This document shows positions 35,511 to 47,565 of a stretch of 64,000 bases of DNA, piece after piece; positions within the stretch are counted from its first letter, which is position 1, and each line of letters opens with the position of its first letter. The notes under the pieces were generated by a model. The model did no database searches. It saw nothing but the letters and a program-made list of their open reading frames with translations, and was not told where the DNA came from. The DNA is taken from the NCBI GenBank assembly GCA_025024175.1, contig QCXZ01000041.1:36761786-36825785 (forward strand), read 5' to 3'. The DNA comes from Rhyzopertha dominica. Its lineage: Eukaryota > Arthropoda > Insecta > Coleoptera > Bostrichidae. The position numbers and the translations under genes were made by a program.

Positions 35511-38400
35511 AGAGCTAGTAAAGACGGTAATGTTCTTGGAGAATAGAAACGGTTTGTATTCCTATTGGAATATTCTTCCAGAAGGTAACCAGTTGCTGGT
35601 TTTACAACCGGTACAAGAAAACACACAATCGAACATTCGTGAAATTCATAATGCATAATGCAATAGACAAATTTACCGTTTCGTATACAAAATCATACAA
35701 AACTATTTCCAGATGATTTTTAAAAATATCAAAAAGAATACTTTTATAAATATAAGCCGTTTACCAATGGAGCTAGGTTTAATTAAAAATTGATTTCTTA
35801 ATACACATAACTATCATTACGATGCGGTGCATCCAAATCAAATTAGACCATATAGAAACCAACCTTTGAATAATGTTTGTATCAGAATATTTATTTTTGT
35901 GTCATGGAAATTTATAACTATTTTTTTAAGTTTTAACTGCAGTTAAAAGCAGTGTATTTTTATGCATCTGTTTTTTTACTTCGATTTTGTATGTTTTGGG
36001 CTTAATCAAATCGTGAAAGTTATTTCCAAATCAGTAATACAACTTCTATATTGATTACTGTACAAGTAAATACACCAAAATTACATTTAAATGTAAGTTT
36101 TGGCAAATGATTGTAATACAGTTACTAAGGCCTGCTTCGTTTATTAAAGGAAATGCTTGGTTTGCAGAAATAATAGATTGCCGCAAATATCTCCAAAAGG
36201 ATTAAAGAAATACCTACATATCCTCAATAATGTAAGTAACATTTTGCATTTAACAATGCTTGGATAGATACACAATTGTATTTAAAACAGAAGAAAATCA
36301 GGTTATCCCTGATTAAAGTGCCTGCATTTACTGACTACTCACTTTTTTGTTTATGCTGCTATCGTCGAATGTAAGAAAAAACGTTAAATAGCTCCGAAAC
36401 GGCGCATGGTAGACCACATGTCATATTAACAAAGTGGCCTGTCATTTTATCGTGGAATACAGAAGTATAATAAGATACGGGGCGTCCCAGTTAAAAGACC
36501 AAGTTAAATAGTTCCCAGGAAAGATGGGACAGCCTATTTAAGTAATAATACGTTGGGCGTACGCGCAGGTTAAGCTGATAAACTTTTAATAAAACTTTTT
36601 CTCTCTGTAGTTAACTTTAATGGAGCTAATATCCGTCCCGTCTTATGTAAGACACACTGGATGATATTATTACCTTTTCAAGCATCTAAGTGTAAATTAA
36701 TATTTCATTCCAAACTAGATGGTATCAGTTAGGAATTAAGGAAATTGTCTCCTCTAAATTGTGAGTTTAAGATGTATTATACCTGACTAAATCCACAAAT
36801 CAGAATATTGAAAATGCTGCAGTATTACAAGAAATAAAAAAGACACTGATTTTTACAGACATGCCGAACAGTCACAGGTATCAGTAGTATGTTCATCATT
36901 TAGTTCACTTATACATAAAGTAGTTTCGACAATTTTCTGGTAATCAAAATGGATAAAATCAACACACGATAGTTCGTCTTAAAGTATATGTAACACATCC
37001 CAATCTAGTTACATATATTACATAATTATATAAATTAATTACACAAATTCGTTTTAAGTGTCTAACCTAGAAGTACTTTTGAAGGAAGTAACTTACTTGT
37101 TTTCCTCACACATTTAAGAGATAGTATTTATTGACGTTTATTGATATAACTAACAAAAATTCAGTACGCTGCGTAGGAACTGGATAGAAATGTTATCGTT
37201 GTTCTAATAAGACGTATAAACATATACACACAAAAGAATGTAGTGGATACAATCTGAATTTTCAAAGGTTTCTTGTTCGTTTTGGTGTTTCGGGACCAAA
37301 TATGTAGGGAAATCCAGCGACTTCTTCCGTATTATATAGCAGATAAACAAACTTTCCTTGACCTCTACTACGGTTGAACATTACGACTGTTAAACAAATT
37401 AATAGGATTTTTCAAAGGGGGGGGGGGGCATTAACTTATGGTGCGATCGGTAATAATATAAGTTTCAAGCATGCAATATTGCTCATACTGTAGCATTTGG
37501 AAGTCATTGGCCGCCTTATGTTCAGTTGGTTGGGTTCACTTTCCCGAAATCCCACCATAAATAGCGTACATTTGGTGTGGTAACTATTTATCAGCACAAT
37601 CTGCAGGTTTACTATTAGTATGCCCCGGCAGACCACGGCCCTCGAGAGATATACGGTCCAGATAACCTAAGAGAATAAATCCGAGGATTAGGCGACGTGG
37701 CGCATGAAGTCTGGGCAGGCTTACGGCGACGCTGTGCCACAGAGGGCGTCAGCAGGGAGTTTGTACGAACATAATCGGAAGGAAACTTTGAGGCGAATTA
37801 GGTGTAGCATTCAATTATGCTTTAACCACTTATAGGAACTAAACGCTGTACTTTTGGTGATGCTTCGAGTGCTTGCGAGGGTAGGTGTCATCTGATTATA
37901 ATGAAAGTTTTTTTTACGATAATATCTTTACCAACTTACCAGTAAATAATTAAAAATAATTAATTACAACTTTACGACAGGTTAAATCACGTGCTTTATA
38001 CTACTCTACTATAACCAGCAGGAGCTCGTATATGGCATATAGGTCGATAACAGTGTGAACAGCTTATGAGAAGTATTTGGTAACAACCTAACAACAACTT
38101 ATATGTGCAATATCCAGTAAAAGATATTTTCAGTTTTGTACGTCCGGTTCTAATAGAATTTTTCCATTTGTTTTAAATAAAATGTTAAACACTCTTTATA
38201 TTCGAGAATAATACTTGTCGACAAAACTATGCCATGTAGTGGAAATTAGTAATGTCAACCTCCCGTCTCTGTGAAGGAACCTTTATCCTGAACGGAAGTT
38301 CACCTTGTAGTAGATGTTGAATACAGACAGAGGTCCCCAACGACGATTTCTGCAGAAAGTGCAGATCTCAGCATTATATCAATATAAATCTATGCCCTGT
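35511..38400. other. Non-coding stretch
   Basis: No gene seen. A G10 run lies near 37418-37428. A GC-richer part lies around 37620-37780. Confidence 0.4.
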
Positions 38401-38409
38401 TGACTACAC

Positions 38410-38468
38410 CAGGACAATCTGTAGACAGCTGTTTCGGCGTATAAAGTCTCCTCAGCACAACTATAGTC
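38410..38468 (-). ncRNA. Hammerhead-ribozyme-like motif (type I arrangement)
   Basis: Hammerhead ribozymes cut their own RNA; type I copies with a short helix III occur in arthropod repeats, including Penelope-like elements. On the minus strand the core words occur in order: CTGAGGA (38455-38449) fits CUGANGA; then a 13-base helix II region (GAC...GCC, one mismatch); GAAA (38435-38432); a short helix III (CAGCTG); and the cleavage triplet GTC (38426-38424). The bases after the cut (TACA) can pair with TGTG just before CTGAGGA as helix I. Helix II is weak, so activity is uncertain. Confidence 0.45.
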
Positions 38469-41400
38469 CCAATGCAAACAACATTGCACAGATCCTGGCT
38501 CCCTTGTAAGCGCCTTATATTGTCACTATTCACAGTATTTCATCTCTGAAATTTTCGCTCTATGTTTACTAAACTTCGTTTATTGTCATGTGCTTAAAAC
38601 ATGCTTAGCTTTTATACATGACCTAATTCCAATATTATGGTGATTTCTGGATATTAGTTCACTTAGATTACAGCATAATGTTAATACCTGTAGATCTTAG
38701 GTGCGTAAAAAATTGGGAATAATCCACCCTCTTAGGACAACAATAAATATAAAATAAATATAAAACACAAGCAGAACTATACTTATTTAGTTGCATGGCG
38801 TGTGGTGCAGAGAGAGATATAGTATACCAAGATATTCCTTATTTAATCCATGTGAAGTAGTAGTACTGGTTTTACCCACCCCTTTTCCCTCCACCGAATG
38901 AACTTGGATTCTAGAATCTGCAATTTATAGTTTACCAGGTAGTATTACATTTTTACCACTTGCAACATAGTGTATTCATAAAATGACCTACACTTCAAAC
39001 CATAATAATTTATTAGCCAACTATTAAATGAATATTCATGTGGCTTTATTTACTTGTCTTAACAAACTATCAATAAATCAAGTAGTTGCAAGCCGAACAA
39101 TTCGATGTTTTTATTCAATTGGGCGCACTACCAATTGAAAAACGTAACACTATACATCTTCAATAACGAGGGAAATCAAATGTTTGCGAATATTATCCCT
39201 TATGCTTTGCTTTGAAATATTCTCAAAAACTCCAGCAGAACATGTTCAAAATTGTTTTATGCTAAAGTCTTATTATTGTTTCATTGTCGTATAAGCGACG
39301 GTAATGAAAACACTTTTGGCCCTTAAATTATGCTACTTCTAATTTTTAAACCGCAAAATGTTTTCATTAAAGGCTAAAGAAAAAGGAGAGAAAAAGAACT
39401 GCCTGAGCTAGATTTCAATTCGGCACGCTGGGACTCCTGCCCAGGCCACTCAGCTGAGCTGAGCTGCTAACCCTAAGTAAGGTCACCGCATTATAAGGTA
39501 CTGCCAACTATATTCTCAGGTTTAACCCTTCAATGCAAAGGACCGCAACATGGTTTTCCCTAAGGTGCGAGCGAGAGATGGAGTAAAAAGTTTTGCGGCA
39601 GCAACCATAGCTGTCAGCGCAACAACAGAGGTGGAGCTATAAGAAACTGTATGGAAACTATATATGCCGCAACCATTGTCTGTAAACCATGCGCTAAACT
39701 TAACATATTTTTTAACACTTTACAATGCTTTGGCTGCTTCCTAAAGAAGGGTACAACTAAAGTAAAAAGGAATCACACCGTGTTCTAAAATTCTCGAGAA
39801 ACGTATGTGTGCGATAATATTTGCCAATATTGGATATTCCATGTTATTCAGGTTGATTCCCGTTGACACTTTCCATTTTCGTAACATTAGCGTGGATGTG
39901 AACAGGAAGGTTCTGAATATAAATGCTTAAGATGGACTAGGGGGTAGAGTTTGTGTTACATCCATAGTAAAGTGCAAAAGTAATAAAAAGGTAATAAAGA
40001 AACATATGTAAAAAGGTATATATCACATTTTCACACTTGCTGTACAAGGCGTTTAATTAGTTTGCCAAAGTTTACAACTTACTGAATCGCACAGTAATAT
40101 GGAATATTGAAATAAATATTATGCCGGTAAACGGTTCTTTCAGGAACAACAGCTTATCGAATGTTATATTTTCCGAAAAAAATCAGTATGTCTTTTTCTT
40201 TACATGTCTCTGAACATTTTGATAAAGAGATCTATGTTTTTTCTTATTCTGGAGTAATAAAAGTTTCGGTGTAAGATCTATAATAAAGTAGAGAAATGAG
40301 TCAAGCCAGCGATTGTTTTTTCTTTCTAACACGGACATAGCGCCTTCAGTGCAAATTAGTTCGTACGATTCCGTACAAATTTGATGTTTGACGTACTTAC
40401 TTTACTGTTACCTGTGACTAATACGGGCACGTTAATTATCCAAAAAAGTTTACAAATCGCGGAATACTCTATGTATAATTAAAAATATATGTGTCTGTAT
40501 ACTTATTATGTATGTTCACGACAACAACGCCTGTTTGGTGCAATACTAAACCAAATATGCAAAAGATGTCGTATTATCATGGGTACGAAATGCTATATAA
40601 AATCTGTATCGTTACTGCGTTATACTGTATTATATTTTGCCATGTCAAACTTATAATAGAATTCTCTTGGGGATTTTACTCCACTATTGATAAGATAATA
40701 CTATACGTTTATCCGAACATTATATATTATTTTTCAGTGTAGAATTCGTCTGTAAAATATGGACTTTTATGTTTGGGAAATCTTGGATATTACGCAAAAA
40801 TCAAGCATCCATACCGATGAGCCCAAAATACAAAAAGGTTGCTGTTTTAGCTTAAATAATATGGGTATAAAAAGATCGATGCACAATAACCTCAAAAAAG
40901 TATACATGCTTGAGGAGAAAAAACGAACTGCCGACTTCATTATGCGCCCCTGCGTCTGTATAGCTAGGGCCTTAAAAAGGAACGGCGCCCCATCAAAGTA
41001 AATTTCGTCCTTAATATTTGACCTAGGTTCCGTCAAATAACAAAGGTAGCGAGATTCAGGAAAAAAATGCGGAGGCCTTAGCTGTATTATTTACGGGTCG
41101 TTGCGCTGTGTCAAAATATGTAAATGGTTAATTGAAGGGATTAGCCCGGGTTATTACTCGTGGCCGGAATTTAGCCAAAGTAAACAAATTTTTAATTTCA
41201 GATAGGCACTGATTTATTCATGAGTTTCACGACCATAATGTTGTTTGACTTACAATACAAACTTCATAGCCAGCATGAATATTTGATGTACATATCAACT
41301 AAGCGCTACACGGCTCCACTCGGATACATCACCTTAGCATCGTTGCTAAATTTATTCAAGGAAGAAGAGATTTACACTAAAAATGCAAATAAATACTAGG

Positions 41401-42944
41401 CAACATTGACTTTACAAGAATAAATACAAAATGTTGACGGGATGTATATATGTGATGACAAAATGACAAAGCCAATGGAATTATGAAGTTGTTTGATTTA
41501 TACCACAGTATAGACCCCGAAAGTCAGGGAACTGTGTCCATTCTGTTGTTTTATAAAAGGATATTCAAGGAAAATGATTAATAATGAAAATCGCACTTGG
41601 AAAAAGGTCTTTAAAAAACTATACTTTTAACGTAATTCTTACATCTTGTTATTGAACTGGCACTACTCACTAATGAGTAAGCTAATTTTTAAGTTTGGTA
41701 TTTAATCAATAATTTTTAAAAGAACGGGTTATTTGTGCACTATTATCACTATTTGAAGGCAATAAACACCAAACTAATAACTTCAAACTTAATGAACACT
41801 GAATGAAGCACGTGAATCGTGAAGTTCTAAATTCGAATAGCGATTATCGAGCGAGCGAAAGACCAAGTGAAACAGATGTTTTTAGTGTGTGTACAGTATA
41901 GTGGTTTAGTGAATTACTGGTGTTAAAACAGTAGTGTTTTGAACTACTTGCGTGTAAACTTTTTTAGTCAGGAATTCGCAGTTTTCGAACCTCGCATTCG
42001 TAACAATTTTAAAAGAAACATCCTGACTCAACACTTTCAATGATAATGTTGTCATCGTCAAATTTGATGCATGCGGCCGTGCATTATAGTAGGGCAATAT
42101 GACCATATTTGTCGGCAAGTTACTATAATATTGCGAATTTACAATTTCTGCTCAAATATACAAAGGCTGCGTCATTTAAGAACCGGAACACCGTTCCCGT
42201 AACTTTACCTGCTGGCCGAACACTTCGGATTTTATTTGAGCGGGGAGAATCTTTTGACGCCATTCTTTAGATAAAATTTCTGATTCGGGTGTAAAACAGT
42301 ATGGCAAGTCATTATTTGTTTAAGAAACTCTGCCTTTCAACTCGTCTGTAGCTATAGAAATACTGCAAGCTTTCTTATAAAAAAGCTAACATCTTCGCAA
42401 CCCATCTTGCACAAACCTTGCGAAATTCTAAATAATCATGGATAATTGTGTAAACTCTTAGATCACTTTTACAAACGATAAAAATAATATGATACCTTAA
42501 TTATTTTGTTTTCCAAAACTAGTTTTCGGTACGACTACTTTGAACTGTTCGCAATTCACACCCACTCGCATGTGAAAGGGTGTCTTTCATGAACTGCGAC
42601 TTCAATCTTTCTTTCTGTCATACTAGCTCGGTGATTCTATATCTGGGGTAATTTGCCTTGTCATCTTGCACTATTTGTCACTGAATGCAGCCAAAACAAA
42701 AAAAAACTATTAGAAAATATTGCAAAAGTGGCTAGAATTCGGTTTCACTCGCTAAATGACGAAAATTTTTATATCTTCTTGATCTAGCTATACTGACTAA
42801 CCAAAGAAGCTTTTATTTCCACTACAGCTAACGATAAAGTGCAGTTTTGTCCATTTTGCTGAATGAAAATAAAAGACTAGAAACTTAGTAACATAAACTT
42901 AGTGCACCAATGAGAATAAAACTCGAGTTTGCTTTAACTAAAAC
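38469..42944. other. Non-coding stretch
   Basis: No gene is supported. Open frames of 80-89 codons on both strands at 40491-41036 overlap one another and have no domain. Confidence 0.4.
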
Positions 42945-43893
42945 GCAAATGTGTACATACGTGATATTTTAATGGGTTCACAGGCATATATATGTACTGA
43001 AAAAGTATTGCAAGCTTTGATCGGGATTTGAGCCCTAAACCTTTTGAATACTAGTAAAACGCTCTTACCACTGAGCTATCAAAGCCCTAATCAAAATCGA
43101 GGTCAAAGTGGCATGTGTACGTCACAGTTTACTATGTAACCCTGTTAAACGCCATACGGCGCATTTGCAGTTGAATCGCTCATCGTTCAGTATTTTCCAG
43201 CTTCAGATGGCAATTGGCTGCTATGGCCAGATTATAACGACCAGCGGCTAATTACAACTCGAATGTATTATATAATATAATGAAAGATAATTATTGCCTG
43301 AATTCATCTTTAAATGAACATACGTGATATTTTAATGGGTTAACAGGCATATATATGTACTGAAAATGTATTGCTAACTTTGACCGGGATTTAAATCCGG
43401 GGCCTTTTTGAACACTGGTCTAACCACTGAGCTATCAAGGCTGGCAATACTTTTTCAGTACATATGTATGCCTGTTAACCCATCAAAATATAGCGCATCG
43501 TCAATTTAAAAATGAGTTCAGACAATAATTATCTTCCATTATATATGATATATTTGGGTTGCAATTACCTGCCAGCTGCCATAATCTTGCTACAGCTATG
43601 AATTACGCTCTGAAACTCGAAAATACTGAGCGACGAGGAATGCAGCTGCGAAATCGCCAGATGGCGTTTAGCAGCACTATGTAGTAAACTTTGACGTACA
43701 CTTGCCGCTTTGGTCTCTATTTCGAATAGCGCTTTGACTGCTCGAAGGTTAGAGCCTTTCACTAGTGTTCAGAAGCTTCCGGGTTCACATCCCGGTCAAA
43801 ACTGGTAGTACTTTTTCAGTACATGTTAACCCATTAATTCATTTAAAAATGAATTCAGGCAATAATTATCTTTCATTATATGCAAATGTGTAC
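42945..43893. repeat. Nested palindrome of tRNA-Thr-derived repeats (family A)
   Basis: The 12-bp direct repeat GCAAATGTGTAC (42945-42956 and 43882-43893) bounds the block. The outer arms (about 42957-43277 and 43550-43881) are inverted copies of one unit: a tRNA-like part, then a head region with words such as GTTTACTATGTA and CAGTATTTTC. In the middle (about 43279-43547) sits a second, smaller inverted-repeat element. Its ends run about 95 bp (GAAAGATAATTATTGCCTGA and its near complement) around a shortened tRNA-like core. tRNA-like parts: 43014-43085 minus (acceptor GCTTTGA/TCAAAGC perfect, anticodon AGT), 43377-43442 minus (internally deleted) and about 43735-43803 plus (perfect T arm). 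Confidence 0.75.
43014..43085 (-). tRNA. tRNA-Thr(AGT)-like sequence in the left outer arm
   Basis: On the minus strand the acceptor stem GCTTTGA/TCAAAGC is complete, the D stem is GCTC/GAGC, and the anticodon loop CTAGTAT again gives AGT. The T arm is degenerate. It is a repeat-embedded pseudo-tRNA, not a gene for translation. Confidence 0.45.
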
Positions 43894-45480
43894 CATGCCT
43901 TATACTGAAATAGAACAAGTATGTATGTATTATCTGTGAATTTTTGTTTGGTCAGTCTAAATATTAATTAACTTATGTCTCACATTTAATACAACGCCCT
44001 AGATGAAAGCCATGCAATCTCGATAAGCAAGCTACATTGCATCGTTTGAACTGGACTTACATTTCGGGCATGTTACTACATTTGTTCTGTCGCAAGTACC
44101 AGACTACTTTTCAGTTCAGAAAACTGCTCGTTACTGCTTCATGTTTATGATCGCTGTCTGCGCTATTATTAAAGCCCAATACTAATCCTTGAAAAAATCG
44201 TTGGTGATGAAAGTTTCAAGCAGGTTAAATCTAATATAGCACAAATTTATTTTGTACTATTTTGAATCTCCTCTAGCAGGTTAAATACTAGTGTAGCAGT
44301 AATAAGGAACTGGGACCCTAAATGTATGATGCTTTAAAAAAAAAACCTAAATCCCATCTCTAGCTCCACAGGTACCCATGCGTATCGCACCGAAGCCGCT
44401 GGGTTTTCCCTTCGTCGCTGAATTCAATTTGAATCCTCGCCCCGCGAGCATCGACGCAGCAGTTAGCGAACAAATTGAATCGTAACCGGCTAACGATCCG
44501 CATTAGGATTCAAGGTGCGCTTATAAATTTCCCGGTATCAAACGCGAACAAGCCCAGACTCATAAATACATTGTCGGCCGCAGCGGGATAGGTACGTAAG
44601 CCACCCCTAACAAAGTTTATAAATCACCGCAAGAGATGAATAAGTCGCGGGTAATCGGTGAATGCAACCGGCCCGCAGGACCCTGGCCGCCGTAATGAAT
44701 CCCAATTAGCTGCCTCATAAAGCACCGCCGTTATCCTCTCACACCCCGCGGACGGTGGTCCCGGGGCACCGACGGCACCCACACCTGCAATCCCGCCACT
44801 CCAATTTCGCGGCGATTTGTACCGGGCTTTTTTATTCCCACAAGCGCCGCAGCTCGCATTTCTATGAGTTGCCTGAAAATACTGCACGTCCCTTGCTCAG
44901 ATATAATGTTGTGCATTCAGAGGTGGTGCATGATTAGTGCATAAGTCACCACCAACCGTATTTTTGTTTCCTTCATTCCTTCGTTTATATAATAAAAATG
45001 CTTTTGAATAAGTTCTGAAAGGTGTAATGACTCCTCGAGGGAGTTTACAAATTCTTGTCAGGAAGCTATGTTTTAAGCGGGGCGAGGTCGTGAGCTCAAT
45101 AATAAGATTGGCCCATACAAACTTACCTTTATTGTGAATTAAGAGTCGAACTGGTGATGTTTTAAGGGCGCCACCAAATTTTTTATGTATTATTAGATTA
45201 GCTAATACGGCTACCGTGACGGAAATTTAGAAAACCAACTGATAACGCTGAATAAATGACGAATTGGAAACATACAGGTTCTTTAATATGAGATAAATAT
45301 GATTTATACAATGCGATTCGTAAATGCAGGCGGTTTGTAAACAATAGTGATAAATTTGAGTAATAATTATGTATATGTCTCAAAAATAGATTAGATTGGT
45401 TACTCTTTGCAAAGCTTTGCTCAGATTTACAATTTTTTTGGTATAGCTCTAAATCAGACATATAGATAAACTCAATAACC
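43894..45480. other. Non-coding stretch with a GC-rich island
   Basis: The part 44380-44900 is markedly GC-rich with CpGs and several words of the type TTATAAATCACCG. Overlapping open frames on both strands (60-87 codons) show no domain. It may be a regulatory or conserved non-coding element. The rest is featureless. Confidence 0.35.
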
Positions 45481-45529
45481 GCTACGACGCGTATGGTGTA
45501 ATTTCGTACTGTGGTATTCACTTACAATT

Positions 45530-45730
45530 TGATAAAAAAATTCAGCGGTTGGTGGATAAATGCCGCTTTGACCTCGCAGCTGAGCATGGTTTTTGTGGTG
45601 CACTGGTAAAGGCATTTGACTAGTAATTAAAATGTCACGGGATCGATTCTCGGTCAAAATTGTCAATACTTTTTGAATAATGTATACTGGCCTGCTAACC
45701 CGATAACTTCCTGTAATAGTAATAACAGTC
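45530..45730 (+). repeat. tRNA-Thr-derived repeat, partial copy (family B)
   Basis: The head word TGCCGCTTTGACCTCG leads into a tRNA-like part (45589-45661) with GTGGTGCACTGG as A box, the loop CTAGTAA (anticodon AGT) and GGGATCGATTCTC as a weakened B box. The tail TACTGGCCTGCTAACCCGAT is shared with the 47-kb copies. Confidence 0.65.
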
Positions 45731-46255
45731 TCAGCTCCTGAGCATGTTACCAAATTAGCTCAGCGCGGCTATCTAGAACGCAGGTTGTTGTAAACGAAGT
45801 AACGAATTTGAGCGAACAAAATATTGATTCATAAAACAATACTTAATTGCAGGTGGAGAAATGGGGTTTCGCAGTCAATTTAGTTGATGTCATTTACTTC
45901 CATGGTTTCTTGATACCCGTTAAACTTGCCAGAATTCCTTTTCAGTTAATTCTTCTGTGTTTTTGACTAGAGCAAGCAATATTGGCTCGTCGTCTATCTC
46001 CTGCAAATGATTTCATCATTATTTGACTCGGTTGCGGGTTAAGTGACCGGCTTTTCGCTTGATTTTTACGAGATTTTCACCGATATACCGGTATTAACGA
46101 TTAACAACACACAGGTAAGTCCCCACTTCTGATGAAAGAACTAGCTTTACACTATTAGGTATTTTAATCTGACAACCGCAACAATCTTGCTGATTGGTAA
46201 CACTACTGGTTCCGCCTGCTGATCCGCTAGTATTCGCAATGGTGTCCCTAACAAA

Positions 46256-46345
46256 TATAAGCTGCCTTGACCTCGAATATGAAAAGGGCACATTTGAATA
46301 GTAAACAAAAGGTGCCGAGTTCGATTCCCGGTCAAAACATTTATT
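46256..46345 (+). repeat. tRNA-Thr-derived repeat, deleted copy (family B)
   Basis: It keeps the word TTGACCTCGAATATGAA and the T arm with GAGTTCGATTCCCGGTC. The D arm and most of the acceptor stem are deleted. Confidence 0.6.
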
Positions 46346-46421
46346 TAATGTATAATGTCAAACAGAACATTTTCCAAATTTATTTCTATTCAATTCAACT
46401 ATAATTCTTAATTCACTTCAT

Positions 46422-46870
46422 TGTTAACGTCAGTATCAGCATATTTATGTTCAATGCACTTCCCGTGAACGGCGGATTATGCGCTAGTTCAGCAGTTAAC
46501 GCGTCGTACGATCTATGTGACGTATGCGCTTATTCTAGTATAAATAGTGAAAATAATCAATCATAAATCAGTCTAATACTTAGACTCGAAGACCCCCAGG
46601 CAGGAGCTGATCCTCGAGCAACAATGTAAGTTCCAAGAATGTTTGTTTGTTTACTTTTGTCTTTATTCATTGTTTTATTACTTACTTCACAACCTGTGTT
46701 TGTTTACAGATTTATTTTGTGTTGTTAATAAATTATTATATTAAAGCGACCTAAGTCGTATCACTCCTGCCCTTGTCCCAAGTTCTGTTACAGGTTCCAA
46801 TCTTCGGCAACGCAAACAGCGCGCACCCTAAACCCCAGGGAGCGACAATATTGGCACGGTAATCCGGTAA
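46422..46870 (+). repeat. Possible LTR fragment (Gypsy-like layout)
   Basis: It begins TGTTAACGTC and has a TATAAATAG box (about 46540). AATAAATTATT lies near 46725, then a stretch ending CTGTTACA (46792) or GACAATAT (about 46851). TGGCACGG follows, which could be a primer site. A canonical-looking intron, GTAAGT to TTTACAG (about 46626-46709), lies inside, so a cellular promoter with a first exon is an alternative. There is no second LTR and no target duplication. This is a weak call. Confidence 0.3.
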
Positions 46871-46921
46871 CATTCTTTTATTCTCATAGTTTCTTATTAA
46901 CTTTAATCTTATCATATTTGG

Positions 46922-47565
46922 ATTGCTGGTCGAAAAATTCTGGAAACCAGAGCGAATTCTGGCTCTGAAACTTGAAAATACTTAGCGGCGAGCGATTCAG
47001 CTGCAAATGTGGCGGATGGCGTTCAGCAGCCTAACATGTAGTCAACTTTCATGTATATATGCCGCTTTAACCACGAATATGAACAGGGTTTTTATAGTGC
47101 TGTGGCCAATATATTTGACTAATAACTAAAAGATCTCGGGATCAATTCCCGGTCCAAGCTGGCAATACCTTTTCTCTAACGTATATTGGACTGCTAACCC
47201 GCTAACCTTCTCTAATAGTGATTCCAATCTCATTCAGGTGACAGGTAACTTCGAACATATCATATTCGGGTTGCAGTGAACTGCTGGTCGCCAGATGCTG
47301 GCCATCGCAACGAATTCCGCCTTGAAACTTGAAAATACTAGGCGACCAGCTACAAATGCGCAGAACGGCGTTCAGCAGTATAGCATGTTGTCATATGTCA
47401 TGCATATATGCTGCTTTGATCTCGAATCTGAACAGGGTTTTTGTGGTGCAGTGGTTAACACATTTATAACATACATAGTTTTTCAATAACATATATGGCA
47501 TCCTAACCCGATAACTTTCTCTAGTACTCATTGTAGTCTCATTCAGGCAGTAAATAACTTGCACT
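46922..47565 (+). repeat. Two tandem units of the tRNA-Thr-derived repeat (family B)
   Basis: TGCTGGTCG at 46924 and 47282 marks a 358-bp period. Each unit has a head (GAAACTTGAAAATACT, then GGCGTTCAGCAG), the word CGAATATGAACAGGG or a variant, a tRNA-like part and a tail (CTAACCCG). In unit 1 the tRNA-like part (about 47087-47160) keeps the T arm (CTCGGGATCAATTCCCGG). In unit 2 it breaks off after GTGGTGCAGTGGTTAACAC, so its 3' half is deleted. The same head occurs in the outer arms of the 43-kb palindrome. Confidence 0.7.

Noticed and set aside
40491..41036. Frames of 80-89 codons on both strands
   Set aside because: They overlap each other in opposite directions and match no family that I know.
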